Assembly: GCA_000447185.1 (NCBI GenBank)
Contig: KE646952.1
Coordinates: 1 to 15,156, forward strand
DNA: 15,156 nucleotides
DNA from: Vairimorpha apis BRL 01
Lineage: Eukaryota > Microsporidia > Nosematidae
Direction of reading: 5' to 3'
Shown piece by piece: positions 1 through 7,967 of the stretch (the stretch's first letter is position 1; each line of letters begins with the position of its first letter). A model generated the notes under the pieces. The model was given only the letters and a program-made list of their open reading frames with translations. It did no database searches and was not told the DNA's origin. The translations under genes were made by a program, and so were the position numbers.

Positions 1-155
1 GTATATAGGAAAGGGTAACGAATCATAGATGTTACGTGGTAGCTACATCGGATGTAGGACTTAAACAAAGAATAAAAGATATTCCTGGAGTGCCTATTGT
101 TTCATTTAGAGGTCAAAGATCTTTTGTTGAACGTTTTATTCCAGCTACTTTATAA
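1..155 (+). CDS. FCF1: FCF1-like PIN-domain rRNA-processing protein, 3' end only
   Basis: The frame from 9 to the TAA at 153-155 encodes about 48 C-terminal residues. It contains ERVTNHRCYVVATSD, then LKQRI and IPGVPIVS, and ends RSFVERFIPATL. This matches the end of the FCF1/UTP24 PIN nuclease, whose family pattern is RVTxHKCYIVATxD, LKRRIRKIPGVPI and a basic, aromatic tail. FCF1 is a nucleolar endonuclease of the SSU processome that makes early cleavages in pre-18S rRNA; the DLKRRI stretch lies in the last part of the PIN fold. The matching frame is closed at 6-8 by TAG, exactly where the family continues upstream (usually DDCxVxRVT). That is either an intron acceptor (TATAG followed by GAAAGG) or a one-base error near the window edge. 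Related PIN proteins such as UTP23 fit less well. The start and the catalytic acidic residues lie outside the window. Confidence 0.75.
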
Positions 156-329
156 ATTTAAACTATAAATTTTAATATTATTTTATCGTTATATTTAATT
201 TGTTCTTGTTTAATCATGACAATATTAAAATCTTACAATGTCTTGGATTTGTAAATTTAAAATAATTGATTGATAATATGAAACATCGTATCATATTATA
301 AATATAAATCTTTTGTTTTAAGTTTTCAA

Positions 330-1019
330 ATGTATATTCTACTTTTTTATATATATGTTTATTGTTTAAAAACTGCTTATGAATTACAAAAAACCACATC
401 TGGTAAATTATTTGATGAAAGTACAACATTAGCAAGACCTGATACTTTAGGAATGGATTGGAAAACTAATTATTTTGTGTCAAAAACGAATTATGGACCT
501 AAGTATGTTGCTGAAATCTACTCTCAATTAAGATTATTATTAAGTCATTATTTTACATATTTTTATAAACACTCTGCTGGATTTCGATCTTGGTACAATG
601 ATAAAGCATATGAAATGGATGATAAAGAAAAAATAAGCATTGTTGACCATTTAAATGCAAATTTAAGAAGTATACATGATCTTGATAGTTTTTGGCAAGT
701 CACAGAAAGTCCTTATTTGGAAGCTAGACTTGTTGAACTTGATGATAATATAATAAAACTCGATAAATGGATTACCAATGAAGGTATGAAATTTAATTTT
801 GTACATGAAAGTCTTGTTCATAATTCTTTAAATGATGATGAACAATATGATTGGCTAAGAAGAATTGCTACAATTGTATCAGATAATTTAAAAGCAGGAC
901 TTAGAAATCATCAAGACGGTCGTTACACTCATGTATTTAAAAATTTTTTGACAGCTACAGTTGAGAAAAAGAAACTTGATGCAAAACTTGATGATAATAT
1001 AATAATGCTTGGTTATTAA
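330..1019 (+). CDS. Helical protein of unknown function (229 aa), possibly BAR-like
   Basis: This is an intact single frame, unlike most genes here. I do not recognise it by sequence. After about 13 hydrophobic N-terminal residues (ILLFYIYVYCL core, a possible weak signal sequence or a wrongly chosen start), the rest is polar and looks almost wholly helical, with charged repeats such as LVELDDNIIKLDKW and WLRRIATIVSDNLKAGLRNH. Length, helix content and a basic tail (VEKKKLDAKL) would suit a BAR-domain protein of the kind annotated as microsporidian spore wall proteins, but that is an inference from shape, not a motif match. LDDNII occurs twice, at residues 137-142 and 220-225, encoded by an identical 21-nt stretch. 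The ATG at 330 is the only Met before residue 42; no CCC/GGG start element precedes it, so the true start is uncertain. It lies 174 bp downstream of FCF1 on the same strand. Confidence 0.65.
   Translation: MYILLFYIYVYCLKTAYELQKTTSGKLFDESTTLARPDTLGMDWKTNYFVSKTNYGPKYVAEIYSQLRLLLSHYFTYFYKHSAGFRSWYNDKAYEMDDKEKISIVDHLNANLRSIHDLDSFWQVTESPYLEARLVELDDNIIKLDKWITNEGMKFNFVHESLVHNSLNDDEQYDWLRRIATIVSDNLKAGLRNHQDGRYTHVFKNFLTATVEKKKLDAKLDDNIIMLGY
736..1005 (+). repeat. Exact 21-nt direct repeat inside the 330-1019 gene
   Basis: The 21 bases at 736-756 (beginning AACTTGATG, ending ATAATAA) recur identically at 985-1005. The spacing is 249 nt, an exact 83 codons, so both copies encode LDDNII in the same frame. 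The flanking bases and residues differ, so it is not part of a long duplication. Confidence 0.9.
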
Positions 1020-1519
1020 TAAATTGTTTTTATATCTAAAATATTTTTATGTTAAAAAATGATGATTAAATAGCTATAATAAAATTTTTGTATTTTAAAT
1101 AAATAATTTTTTTAATCTTTTCAAACTTCAATTAATCATGTTTTAAATTTAAAAAAATATTGAACAAAAATTTTCTAAATTTTAATGTGTAATTTGTTGA
1201 CAATTTTCTAACATAATAATTTTTATTTTTAATATTTGTATTGGAATTTAGATTCAAAGTAGTTTGTTTAATATTTATGTTGTAATTTAAACAAAATTAC
1301 TTAAATAAAATACCATACTAAAATTTAATAGAAAATTAAATTAATTTTAAGAATCTAAATTATTCTCATTATATAATCATACAAAATCAAATTTTATAAT
1401 TAATTTATTATAATTATATAATTGTTTATTTTATAGTACTTTTACAATTTTTTCTTTATGAAAAAAGTTGTTAGATGATCTGTCTTCAATTTCAAATATT
1501 ATGATTTATATTATATATT
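1020..1519. other. AT-rich intergenic stretch, no gene seen
   Basis: No frame here has coding character, and I see no tRNA arms and no strong hairpin. Short A and T runs dominate. The last 50 bases may belong to the neighbouring retroelement remnant, but the match there is too weak to claim. Between 1781 and the gamma-tubulin complex gene at 2109 the sequence is again featureless. Confidence 0.6.
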
Positions 1520-1780
1520 TAATTAAAATATAATGAAGAGTTTATTTAATTATAAATTAAACATACATTTTAAATCGGTCGGTAATATCTATTTCTTTTA
1601 TTTATTAAAAAAATATTCGAACAATATATCGTTTAATTTTATTATCTTTCTCTTACATCCTTGAACAAACCCAATTCATTCGTAAGTTATCCATTGTTTC
1701 TACATTTACTAAATTGATTTGTTGTAAGTTACCAAGTGAGATGAATCTTTTTTTATAATAAAAGTTATTTTCTCATTGTG
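1520..1780 (-). mobile_element. Decayed R2-like non-LTR retrotransposon fragment (copy A)
   Basis: On the minus strand this stretch aligns over about 200 bases with the better preserved copy at 7483-7914. About 40 of 53 bases match without gaps around AATTGGGT and GGATGTAAGA, and 15 of 19 match around CTCACTTGGTAACTTACAA, where all four differences are transitions. Peptide scraps in shifting frames match the other copy in order: SLGNLQ (1722-1739), NELGLF (1663-1680), GCKRKII (1640-1660) and ITDRF (about 1573-1587). The order is that of the C-terminal endonuclease region of R2-type elements. Many stops and shifts show it is dead, and G/C positions of the other copy are often A/T here. Its ends are approximate. 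Confidence 0.6.
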
Positions 1781-2108
1781 TCAATCACAATTATATCTAT
1801 TTTGTTATATATTATCTACTTACTTCAAAATTTTACTAGTTGATATATTATTTAATTTACATAAAGTTGCAAAAAAGCTCAATAAATTTAACAAAAATTT
1901 TGGTATAAATTATAATATAAAAAAAATAACAACATATTTATAGTAAGAATTATTATACTTTAATATTTTAATTATCATTTGTTTTTTAAAGTATTTTAAA
2001 TTCTTAGTAAATTTTAAGTTTAATACAAATATATTTTTAAGTAAACCTTTATGTTAATCACAAAAATAAAATTAAAAATAATTATTTATAATTTTAAAAA
2101 AAAATATT

Positions 2109-3714
2109 TTATACATTTATTAAAAAGAAATTTTTATCCAATAAATTTTCAAGTGCATTTAAAAACATCAAATCTGCATTTTTCGATTTTATTTCATTAT
2201 ATAATTTTTTAATTATAGTAATAAATTTAATTTCAAAATCACAAATATTTAAACATTCATTTTTGTTTTCTAAACCAATAAAATTAAATGATAAATCTAT
2301 AATTTCAGACAAAATAAAAGAAATATCTGAAGATACTAAAAAAAGTGAATTTAAATATTTTTTTATCATAGTGTCCAAATCAGAAATAAATAATTCTAAA
2401 TCAGTTACATGAATTTCTTTTATATTGAAATATATATTAAACTTAAAGTTTTTTATAAAATAAAGAACAAGTTTTGAAAATCTAAAATTAAAATATTTTT
2501 GTAAAAAAAACTGAATAACAGATAATGCAAATAAAAATCTAAAAATTAGTTCTAATTCTAAAAAATCTTTTCGACTAATCAATAAGCTTAAAATTTTTGG
2601 AGAAAAATTAATAGACAAAAATTCCATAATAGATTGATTATTTTTAATTTTTAAATCAAAGTTAAAAATTTTATATAATGTGTTATTTAAATCTAAATCG
2701 CAAATTTTAAAATTTAAATATTCAATTTTTTAAAAGTATTAATTTTATATATAAAATTTATGTTTTCCTCAGAAGCTAAAGAAAAATCATTTGATATATT
2801 AAATGATTTATCATTATATAAATCAATAAATAGATCATTAAAAAAAGACATATCGTTCATTAATACATAATTTTGAAGTATTTTTAATTCTTGTTTAATA
2901 TTATCCTTAATATAAGTTAATGTCATTGAATTGATGTAGGAAAATAATCCATATAATCCACGTTCTGTAAGAAAATTTTCGTTTATTTTCATTTCAAATT
3001 TTAAAATTTTACATAAAGATAAAAGTTTTCCACAATTTAATATTGTTTTTGCATCAGATGTAAGATTTACAGGAATTTGATTATCTTCAATTACATATTT
3101 ATGTTTCCAAAAACAGTTTTCAATATTAAGAGAATTAAGATTATTTTCCTTAATAAAAAAGTAATTAGATATCTCTCCTCTTGTAACCCACTTTACAATA
3201 TCCAATTCAATTTTAGAATAACAATTTTTAATCAATTCGTCACAAAAATCTATATTTTTTTGTACAATTATAAGATTATTAAAAATTTCAATCTCGTTAT
3301 ATTCACAACATATGTCAATAATTTTTCTCATGCTTGATATTTCTTTGATATTTTGTTCTAATCTTACATATAATTCCTCTACGTTGCTAATATTATTTTT
3401 ACAATATAACACCTTTTTAAAAAAATTTACCATTTTTTCTATGAAAAAATCAGATATGATATTTTTAATACTATTTTGTAATAACTGTCCTTTTTTAATA
3501 AACATATTTATAATTCTAATATTTATACATAAATCTTCAAAATGTTGCAAATACTCAAAAGAATATTCTTCAGAAATAATAAGAGCATATTTTTTATTTT
3601 TAGTCCTATAGAAATATTCATCGTGTCGATACCACATAACATATAAAATAAATCATTTAATATAATTTTATGTTTTTCATTTTCAAAATTTAAAATAATC
3701 TTATCTGAAATCAT
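2109..3714 (-). pseudogene. Gamma-tubulin complex component (Spc97/Spc98, GCP2/3 type), two frameshifts
   Basis: The gene nucleates microtubules at the spindle plaque as part of the gamma-tubulin small complex. Segment 1 starts at 3714 and holds DLFYMLCGID (residues 21-30), the N-terminal family motif (DLLxxLQGIDG). Segment 2 carries the rest of GRIP1: WVTRGEISNYFFIKEN, FWKHKYVIEDNQIP and the ILNCGKLLSL stretch. Segment 3 is GRIP2, with SPKILSLLISRKDFLELELI and FRFLF, matching the LSLIISPxALxxYxxIFRFL pattern. One break lies at about 3622-3625, just after GID, and is not at a homopolymer. The other is at the A run of 2726-2731, which is one base short. Allowing for both, the product is about 535 aa, normal for a reduced microsporidian homologue. 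The start is preceded by CCCCTT one base away. The family is clear; I cannot separate GCP2 from GCP3. It may be functional if the breaks are consensus errors. Confidence 0.85.
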
Positions 3715-3715
3715 T

Positions 3716-3721
3716 AAGGGG
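3716..3721 (-). promoter_or_regulatory. Start-proximal CCCCTT element of the gamma-tubulin complex gene
   Basis: On the minus strand CCCCTT is followed by one A and then the ATG at 3714-3712. C-runs are very rare in this DNA, and the same element recurs at other starts, so it supports this start codon. Confidence 0.7.
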
Positions 3722-3796
3722 ACAGTTTGTATTTTAATTTTTTATAAAAATTGTTAAAACATTATAATTAATAAATATAAAAAAATATTAAGTATT

Positions 3797-3802
3797 TCCC
3801 TT
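3797..3802 (+). promoter_or_regulatory. Start-proximal TCCCTT element of the 3805 gene
   Basis: TCCCTT ends two bases before the ATG at 3805. With the CCCCTT of the divergent neighbour, the 90-bp gap 3715-3804 carries one such element at each end, which marks both starts. Confidence 0.65.
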
Positions 3803-3804
3803 TT

Positions 3805-4477
3805 ATGAATTTTGCTAATATAAAATGGGAAGAAAACATAAAATTGAAAAAATTATTAAAAAATGAAAAGGAATTTAAAATACAGATTATTTCCTTTGAA
3901 GATGTGCAAGTTTTTTTTCATTTTTTAAAATTTTGTAAACTGGAATTTCATGTTGCTTCAAATTTTTCAAAATTTGAATATAATAATAAAATAAAAATTA
4001 TTACATCATTGGATTTTTTTGATCATAATTGTAAAAGGATTATTTTATACAATAATACTCGAGTAAAAGATTTTATCCAAATTTTTTTCAATTTATCGTA
4101 CAATGAAAAACTTTCTTTTTTAAATAATAACAAGATAAATCATTTTAATAACAAATTAATAATAGATTCATTTAAAAATAAACCTCTACATTTTTACTAA
4201 ATATAAATGAAATTTCATATGTTGAAAACTATATTGAAAGTTTTGATTATTTGGAAATTTTAATTTTAATTTCATTAATTAAAAACAAAAAATATAAAGA
4301 TTTAATAAAAAACATAGAAGAAATTGACCATAAGCATAATAATTTATTTAAAATAAAATGAAAATTGATAGTTTAATTGAAAGAAAAATAATTAATCGAA
4401 ATTTTAAATTTCTTATAAGTCATAAATTGTTAGAATTTATATGTAAAAAAATCAATTTTGATATAAAAAAACTTTGA
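3805..4477 (+). pseudogene. Possible ORC4-like protein, broken by two frameshifts
   Basis: Three consecutive frames join into about 224 aa. Frame 1 runs to the TAA at 4198-4200, frame 2 to the TGA at 4359-4361 and frame 3 to the TGA at 4475-4477. The changes sit at a T5 run (4191-4195) and an A4 run (4355-4358), each apparently one base short. I make only a tentative identification: IISFEDVQVFF could be a degenerate Walker B segment, IKIITSLDFFDHNCKRI resembles the LTCRLDxLELLEKRVKSRF stretch of ORC4, and DYLEILILISLIKNKKY resembles the start of the ORC4 winged-helix domain (LSxLELCLLIAMKHL). There is no Walker A motif, so it would be a shortened AAA+ subunit of the origin recognition complex. 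It diverges from the gamma-tubulin complex gene across 90 bp and converges on otubain, 45 bp away. Frame 1 alone is certainly coding-like; the function is uncertain. Confidence 0.5.
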
Positions 4478-4522
4478 AAAATTTACAGTAGTTTATTAAA
4501 TTATTTTTGTTTTTAATACATT

Positions 4523-5140
4523 TTACATGTAAATAGGCTCAAAATGATTAGGTGTATGTAAAATTGTTATTTTTTCATCATTATCACCATATAAACGTTT
4601 AATTTCATCACTATTTTCTGTTATATCTATAACTTCAATATTAAATGATAATATTGAAACTAAAACTCCAATTTCAATGTATCCTGCTTCAATAAAAAAA
4701 GGTTGAACTTGTTTTTCACAATATTCTTGAATAGTTGTTTGATATAAAAAAGGTTGATATTTTTCTTGATTCATTTTCATTTCTACGGTAATAACAAGCT
4801 TTAAAAATTGTACAACTTCGAACCAAACATATTTCTCATAATCTTCTAAATCAAATTCTTCATTTATCATATTTTCAATCGTAGTTATATTATCATCATA
4901 AAGCAAAGTTTCGACCTTTATTTCGCAAAAATAATTAACTATCTTATTTTTAAAAAGGTACCATTTTTGTTTGTTTTGAGATTGTCTATAAAATTCTATA
5001 AATTTAACCGCAATACTCAAATATAAACAATTTCCGTCTTTCAAAACTTCGCGATACTCTTTATATTCTTTCAATTTTGAATTATAGTGTTCATGTTCTT
5101 GGATGAATTTTTTATGAAAAATTGCCTGATCAGTAACCAT
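4523..5140 (-). CDS. Otubain-like deubiquitinase (OTU cysteine protease, family C65)
   Basis: This is an intact 205-aa frame. Otubains cleave ubiquitin from proteins, and the human one favours Lys48 chains. The catalytic motif DGNC is at residues 35-38 (nucleophile Cys38, Asp35 for the oxyanion site) in YREVLKDGNCLYLSI. The catalytic histidine is His199 in HTPNHFEPIY, aligned with the human RPGHYDILY. IQEYCEKQVQPFFIEAGYIE matches the human VKEFCQQEVEPMxxExDHIH region, so the family call is firm. Two residues after His, where human OTUB1 has an Asp that orients it, there is Glu201. The protein is shorter than human OTUB1 (271 aa), mainly at the N terminus. The ATG lies four bases after an ACCCTT element and only 10 bases after the stop of the RhoGAP-like gene upstream on the same strand, so the two may share a transcript or overlap at their ends. 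Confidence 0.93.
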   Translation of the reverse strand: MVTDQAIFHKKFIQEHEHYNSKLKEYKEYREVLKDGNCLYLSIAVKFIEFYRQSQNKQKWYLFKNKIVNYFCEIKVETLLYDDNITTIENMINEEFDLEDYEKYVWFEVVQFLKLVITVEMKMNQEKYQPFLYQTTIQEYCEKQVQPFFIEAGYIEIGVLVSILSFNIEVIDITENSDEIKRLYGDNDEKITILHTPNHFEPIYM

Positions 5141-5144
5141 AATT

Positions 5145-5150
5145 AAGGGT
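5145..5150 (-). promoter_or_regulatory. Start-proximal ACCCTT element of otubain
   Basis: The minus strand reads ACCCTT, AATT, then the ATG at 5140. The element sits in the 10-base gap to the upstream gene, so a start signal is packed directly against the previous stop codon. Confidence 0.75.
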
Positions 5151-5854
5151 TTAGTTTATTTTGTTGTAATTAATATTGACATTAAAAAAATCAGCATCTA
5201 AAACATCAGCAAGAATAACCATTCTGTGATATCCAAAAACATGTTTTCCTTCGAATGTTCCTTTAAAAACAATTGGTCCAAAAATATGTAATAAATCATT
5301 TTTCGTCGTTTCTGAATTTTTTTATGTGCATCTATTTCTTCTATTAATCGTTTTAATTTTATAAAAAATATTCTGTTGCGTTCGTTCAAAACAAAGGGAA
5401 TTCTTTTTACAATTTCTAGTTGAATTTTTCGATCATTTTCTAAATAAGCTTCAAATAATATTTTATTAAATTCATGAGGAAAAAATGGAATATCATTCCA
5501 TTTGACAATCCATATAAACACCTGTGCGATAAGTCTTGGATTTTTACTGTCATACTGAATTTTTTCATTTTTTTGTACGAGTTCATAAACTTCTTTAATT
5601 TCTTCGTCTCTATAAGTACCATAAAATAATTTATGAATAGTACTTTTATAAGTTAATATATCAAGAATTTCAATTACAGAATCATTACACACAGAATTTT
5701 TTTCAACATCCATGTTTTTATAGCATAAACAAGGAAACAGAGTAATATCATCTATATTGGCTATTTCGTTTAAGTAATGCTGTCTTAAAGATGTTTTTTC
5801 ATCAATAGATAAATTTTCATAGGATGTTGTATTTTCTGATTCTCTTGACTGCAT
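5151..5854 (-). pseudogene. RhoGAP-domain-like protein with one frameshift
   Basis: Segment 1 (5854 to a TAG at 5198) encodes 218 aa. A RhoGAP fold is read from about residue 58: SVIEILDILTYKSTIHKLFYG aligns with the VPxxLxxCIxYIExxGLxTEGIFRxSG opening, KNPRLIAQVFIWIVKWNDIPFF with the DxHVVAxLLKLFLRELPEPL helix, and LNERNRIFFIKLKRLI with the PxxNRxTLxxLLxHLxxV helix. RhoGAPs switch off Rho-type GTPases at membranes and the cytoskeleton. The arginine finger of GIFRxSG is replaced by Tyr78 (LFYGTY), so GAP activity is doubtful. After the T5 run at 5235-5239 the coding character moves to another frame (RMVILADVLDADFFNVNI) ending at TAA 5151-5153; one extra base gives 234 aa. No CCC/GGG element precedes the ATG. 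The domain call rests on pattern reading and is moderate. Confidence 0.6.
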
Positions 5855-6080
5855 GAAAATAATAGTTTGATTTTTTTTAGTTATTTTGATGACGAAGTGT
5901 TTCAGTAATCAAATATCATTGAATCTTAAATAAATTAGAAACATTAGTATTTATTATATAATATGTTTTTAATTTATCGTTATTTAATTTTTATTTCGAT
6001 TTAGTTTATATTAACTTAAAAATTATAATAGTAAAGATATTTACAAAAAAATTTATTGAAAATTCAAGTTAAAAATATAA

Positions 6081-6099
6081 AAAAAATTTTTTTAAGGGT
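6081..6099 (+). promoter_or_regulatory. AAATTT-like signal and AAGGGT element at the uL1 start
   Basis: A6T4 at 6081-6090 runs into T3 and then AAGGGT at 6094-6099, which abuts the ATG at 6100. An AAATTT-like block close to the start is, as I recall, typical of highly expressed ribosomal protein genes in microsporidia. AAGGGT is the reverse complement of the ACCCTT seen at otubain, so the element works, or at least occurs, in both orientations. Confidence 0.65.
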
Positions 6100-6752
6100 A
6101 TGGCAAAAAATGATGAACAAAATGAACTTTTATTTTTGGAAAAAACAAGAATTGAACGGTTTTTAGATGAAATAAAAAATGAAAATGCTGAATTTACAGA
6201 CACTATTCAAGTTCAAGTTAATTTGAAAGGGTTGGATCCAAGAAGAGATAATAAAATTACAAAGGATATTTCTATGCCTCATAAAGCAAGAAATTTAGCT
6301 AAAACAATAGTTTTGGCTGACAAAGACACTGCTAAGGTCTGTCAAGAAAAAAATATTCCGTATTATCTAATTGATGATTTAATGCAAGACAAAATGATGA
6401 ATGAAAAAAAGAAAATTTTCAAGCAAAATAAGTATTTTATTTTATGTAAGGGATCCAATAAAATTTTTCAAACTAAAGTTTTTTAAGAGCTGGTAAAATT
6501 CCATACGTTTTAAAAGATGATGATAAAGTTGAGAACATTTTCCAAAATGCATTAAAAACTTATAGATTGAGAGTGAAAGATATGTCGGTTACTTCATTTC
6601 CTATTGGAGACACGAAAATGAACAACGAAGAGTTATATGAAAATCTTAAACATGGAATGAGCGTGGTTACTGCAGCATTAAAAAAAGGTGAAGAAAATAT
6701 TAAAAACGTATTTTTGAAGGGAGCTCAAAAGGCACCAAAGCAAGTTTATTAA
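6100..6752 (+). pseudogene. RPL10A: Ribosomal protein uL1 (L10a), one frameshift
   Basis: uL1 builds the L1 stalk of the large subunit and moves deacylated tRNA out of the E site. Segment 1 (6100-6486) has TIQVQVNLKGLDPRRDNKIT, the DISMPHKAR strand and IVLADKDTAKVCQEKNIPYY, matching the family in order. After the T6 run at 6479-6484 the frame changes: FLRAGKIPYVLKDDDKVENI follows, then a stretch equivalent to the LCLSVAVGHVGM region (RVKDMSVTSFPIGDTKM), and the end GAQKAPKQVY matches the family's STMGKPQRLY. The second segment ends with TAA at 6750-6752. One additional T gives exactly 217 aa, the length of human L10a. The gene must be functional in a living cell, so a consensus error, or a frameshift tolerated in translation, is far likelier than true loss. 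Its promoter region is the 245-bp gap shared with the divergent RhoGAP-like gene. Confidence 0.95.
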
Positions 6753-7482
6753 AATTTTCAATTGATTTTGCCTAATAACCTTTAATTTACATTTTTATAT
6801 TTTTTTATAATGATAATTATTGATGTAATTTTATTTTTGTATGTATACATAAATAATTTTACCTTTTTAAAGATCTGTTTACGATATGTTAATATTTTAT
6901 TTATATCGCAACATTTGAAATATTAATTTTTTTTCACATTTAAAATGTTAATTTTGATATTTGATCATATACTTTTTAATTTAAAATTTTAGGAATTTAT
7001 TTTAAGAATTAATATATTTAACTTATTTTTTATATGTTTTCTGCTTAAAAAAAATAACTTATCATATCAAAAATTTATAAATATAATTTTTTAAATTTTT
7101 TTTAGAAATTAAATTATTTTATTATGAATAGAATGTGCAAATTATTTGACACATATAAAAAAAATTTATGTATTTTAAATATTTGTAACTAAAACAATAC
7201 TGTAAACATTTTTTAATTACGTAATAAAAAACGTATTTATAATTTAAAAAATAATGGTTTTTTTAAAAAAAATAATTTTTTAAATTTAGATAAAATAAAC
7301 TAAATGAAAACATTTAAATTATATTACATTATGTTTATAATTAGAAGAAAAATTATAATTAATTTTAAATATTTTATTACATATAGTTCATCCATTTGTT
7401 ATTATGTAACAAATATAAATTGCAATAGGAAATATAAAACCTAGATATATTCTGTACATGAAATAGTTGCAAATGAATATGT
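6753..7482. other. AT-rich intergenic stretch
   Basis: From uL1 to about 7430 I see only A/T runs, with no gene or RNA. From about 7430 the sequence becomes more complex and probably belongs to the 5' part of the retroelement remnant: a short peptide-like run IVANEYV precedes 7483, but I cannot align it to anything. Confidence 0.55.
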
Positions 7483-7914
7483 ATAAATAGAGTAGAAACG
7501 ACTTTAAAAACAGAAGTAAAAATAAGTTACAATAAACCAGAATCTTTTAATTGATAAAAGGAAAAAAGAGTTATTTATTGTGGAAATAGGAGTTATCTCA
7601 TTTGATAATTTGCAAAATGTTGAGTCAGAAAAACTTTGAAAATATGTAAACTTGCAAATAAATTGGGTCTATACATGGATGTAAGACAAAGATTATACCA
7701 TATGTGATAACGTAGGAGGTTTAATGACAAAATTTCACTTTAAACTCAGAAAGAAACTTAGTATCAACGACCGAATTAAGAGTATATTAAATCCATAATT
7801 TTTAAGACAACTCTTGAGAGCATTTCAATGGAGTACAGGAGAGGAGGCAGGATAGATGAAACCAAAGAGTCAGACCATAAAACTACTACTTGCCAAAGGC
7901 CGATTCTTACATAA
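7483..7914 (+). mobile_element. R2-like non-LTR retrotransposon remnant, C-terminal endonuclease region (copy B)
   Basis: Five short frame segments follow each other in the order expected for the C-terminal restriction-like endonuclease of R2-type retrotransposons. ETTLKTEVKISYNKPE (to 7542; KPE corresponds to the KPD motif) is followed by ELFIVEIGV and FDNLQNVESEKL (7538-7636; the E-x-x of the nuclease core). Next are GCKTKIIPYVIT (7677-7712), MTKFHFKLRKKLSINDRIK (to about 7781), and YIKSIIFKTTLESIS with MEYRRGG (to TAA 7912-7914). The family pattern I recall is VEVGIT, DNLQ, EKxRKYDLLANELG, KIIPYVMT, GVVTKYH, then LKxTLExIS. Stops at 7637, 7713 and 7796 and at least three shifts show it is dead. 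It is more G+C rich than its surroundings. No reverse transcriptase part is recognisable upstream. I am sure of the relationship to copy A, and fairly sure of the family. Confidence 0.75.
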
Positions 7915-7962
7915 ACAAATAAAGAAAATAAAAACTCAAATAAACCATTTTTTACATAGCAT

Positions 7963-7967
7963 AAAAA
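7963..7967 (-). terminator. Pol III terminator of tRNA-Leu
   Basis: Read on the minus strand, TTTTT follows the discriminator base directly, as expected for an RNA polymerase III stop. Confidence 0.85.

Noticed and set aside
214..435. A 73-codon minus-strand open frame
   Set aside because: It spans an intergenic gap and overlaps the start of the 330-1019 gene; the product is low in complexity.
3077..3611. Plus-strand open frames of 86 and 99 codons
   Set aside because: They are antisense to the gamma-tubulin complex gene, whose family motifs are on the minus strand.
5440..5622. A 60-codon minus-strand open frame
   Set aside because: It is a shifted reading of the RhoGAP-like coding sequence.
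7850..7910. Resemblance to U2 snRNA on the minus strand (CGGCCTTTGGC followed by GTAGTA)
   Set aside because: The nearly invariant GAUC segment between these two parts is missing, no Sm site follows, and the plus strand of the same bases reads as retroelement peptide.
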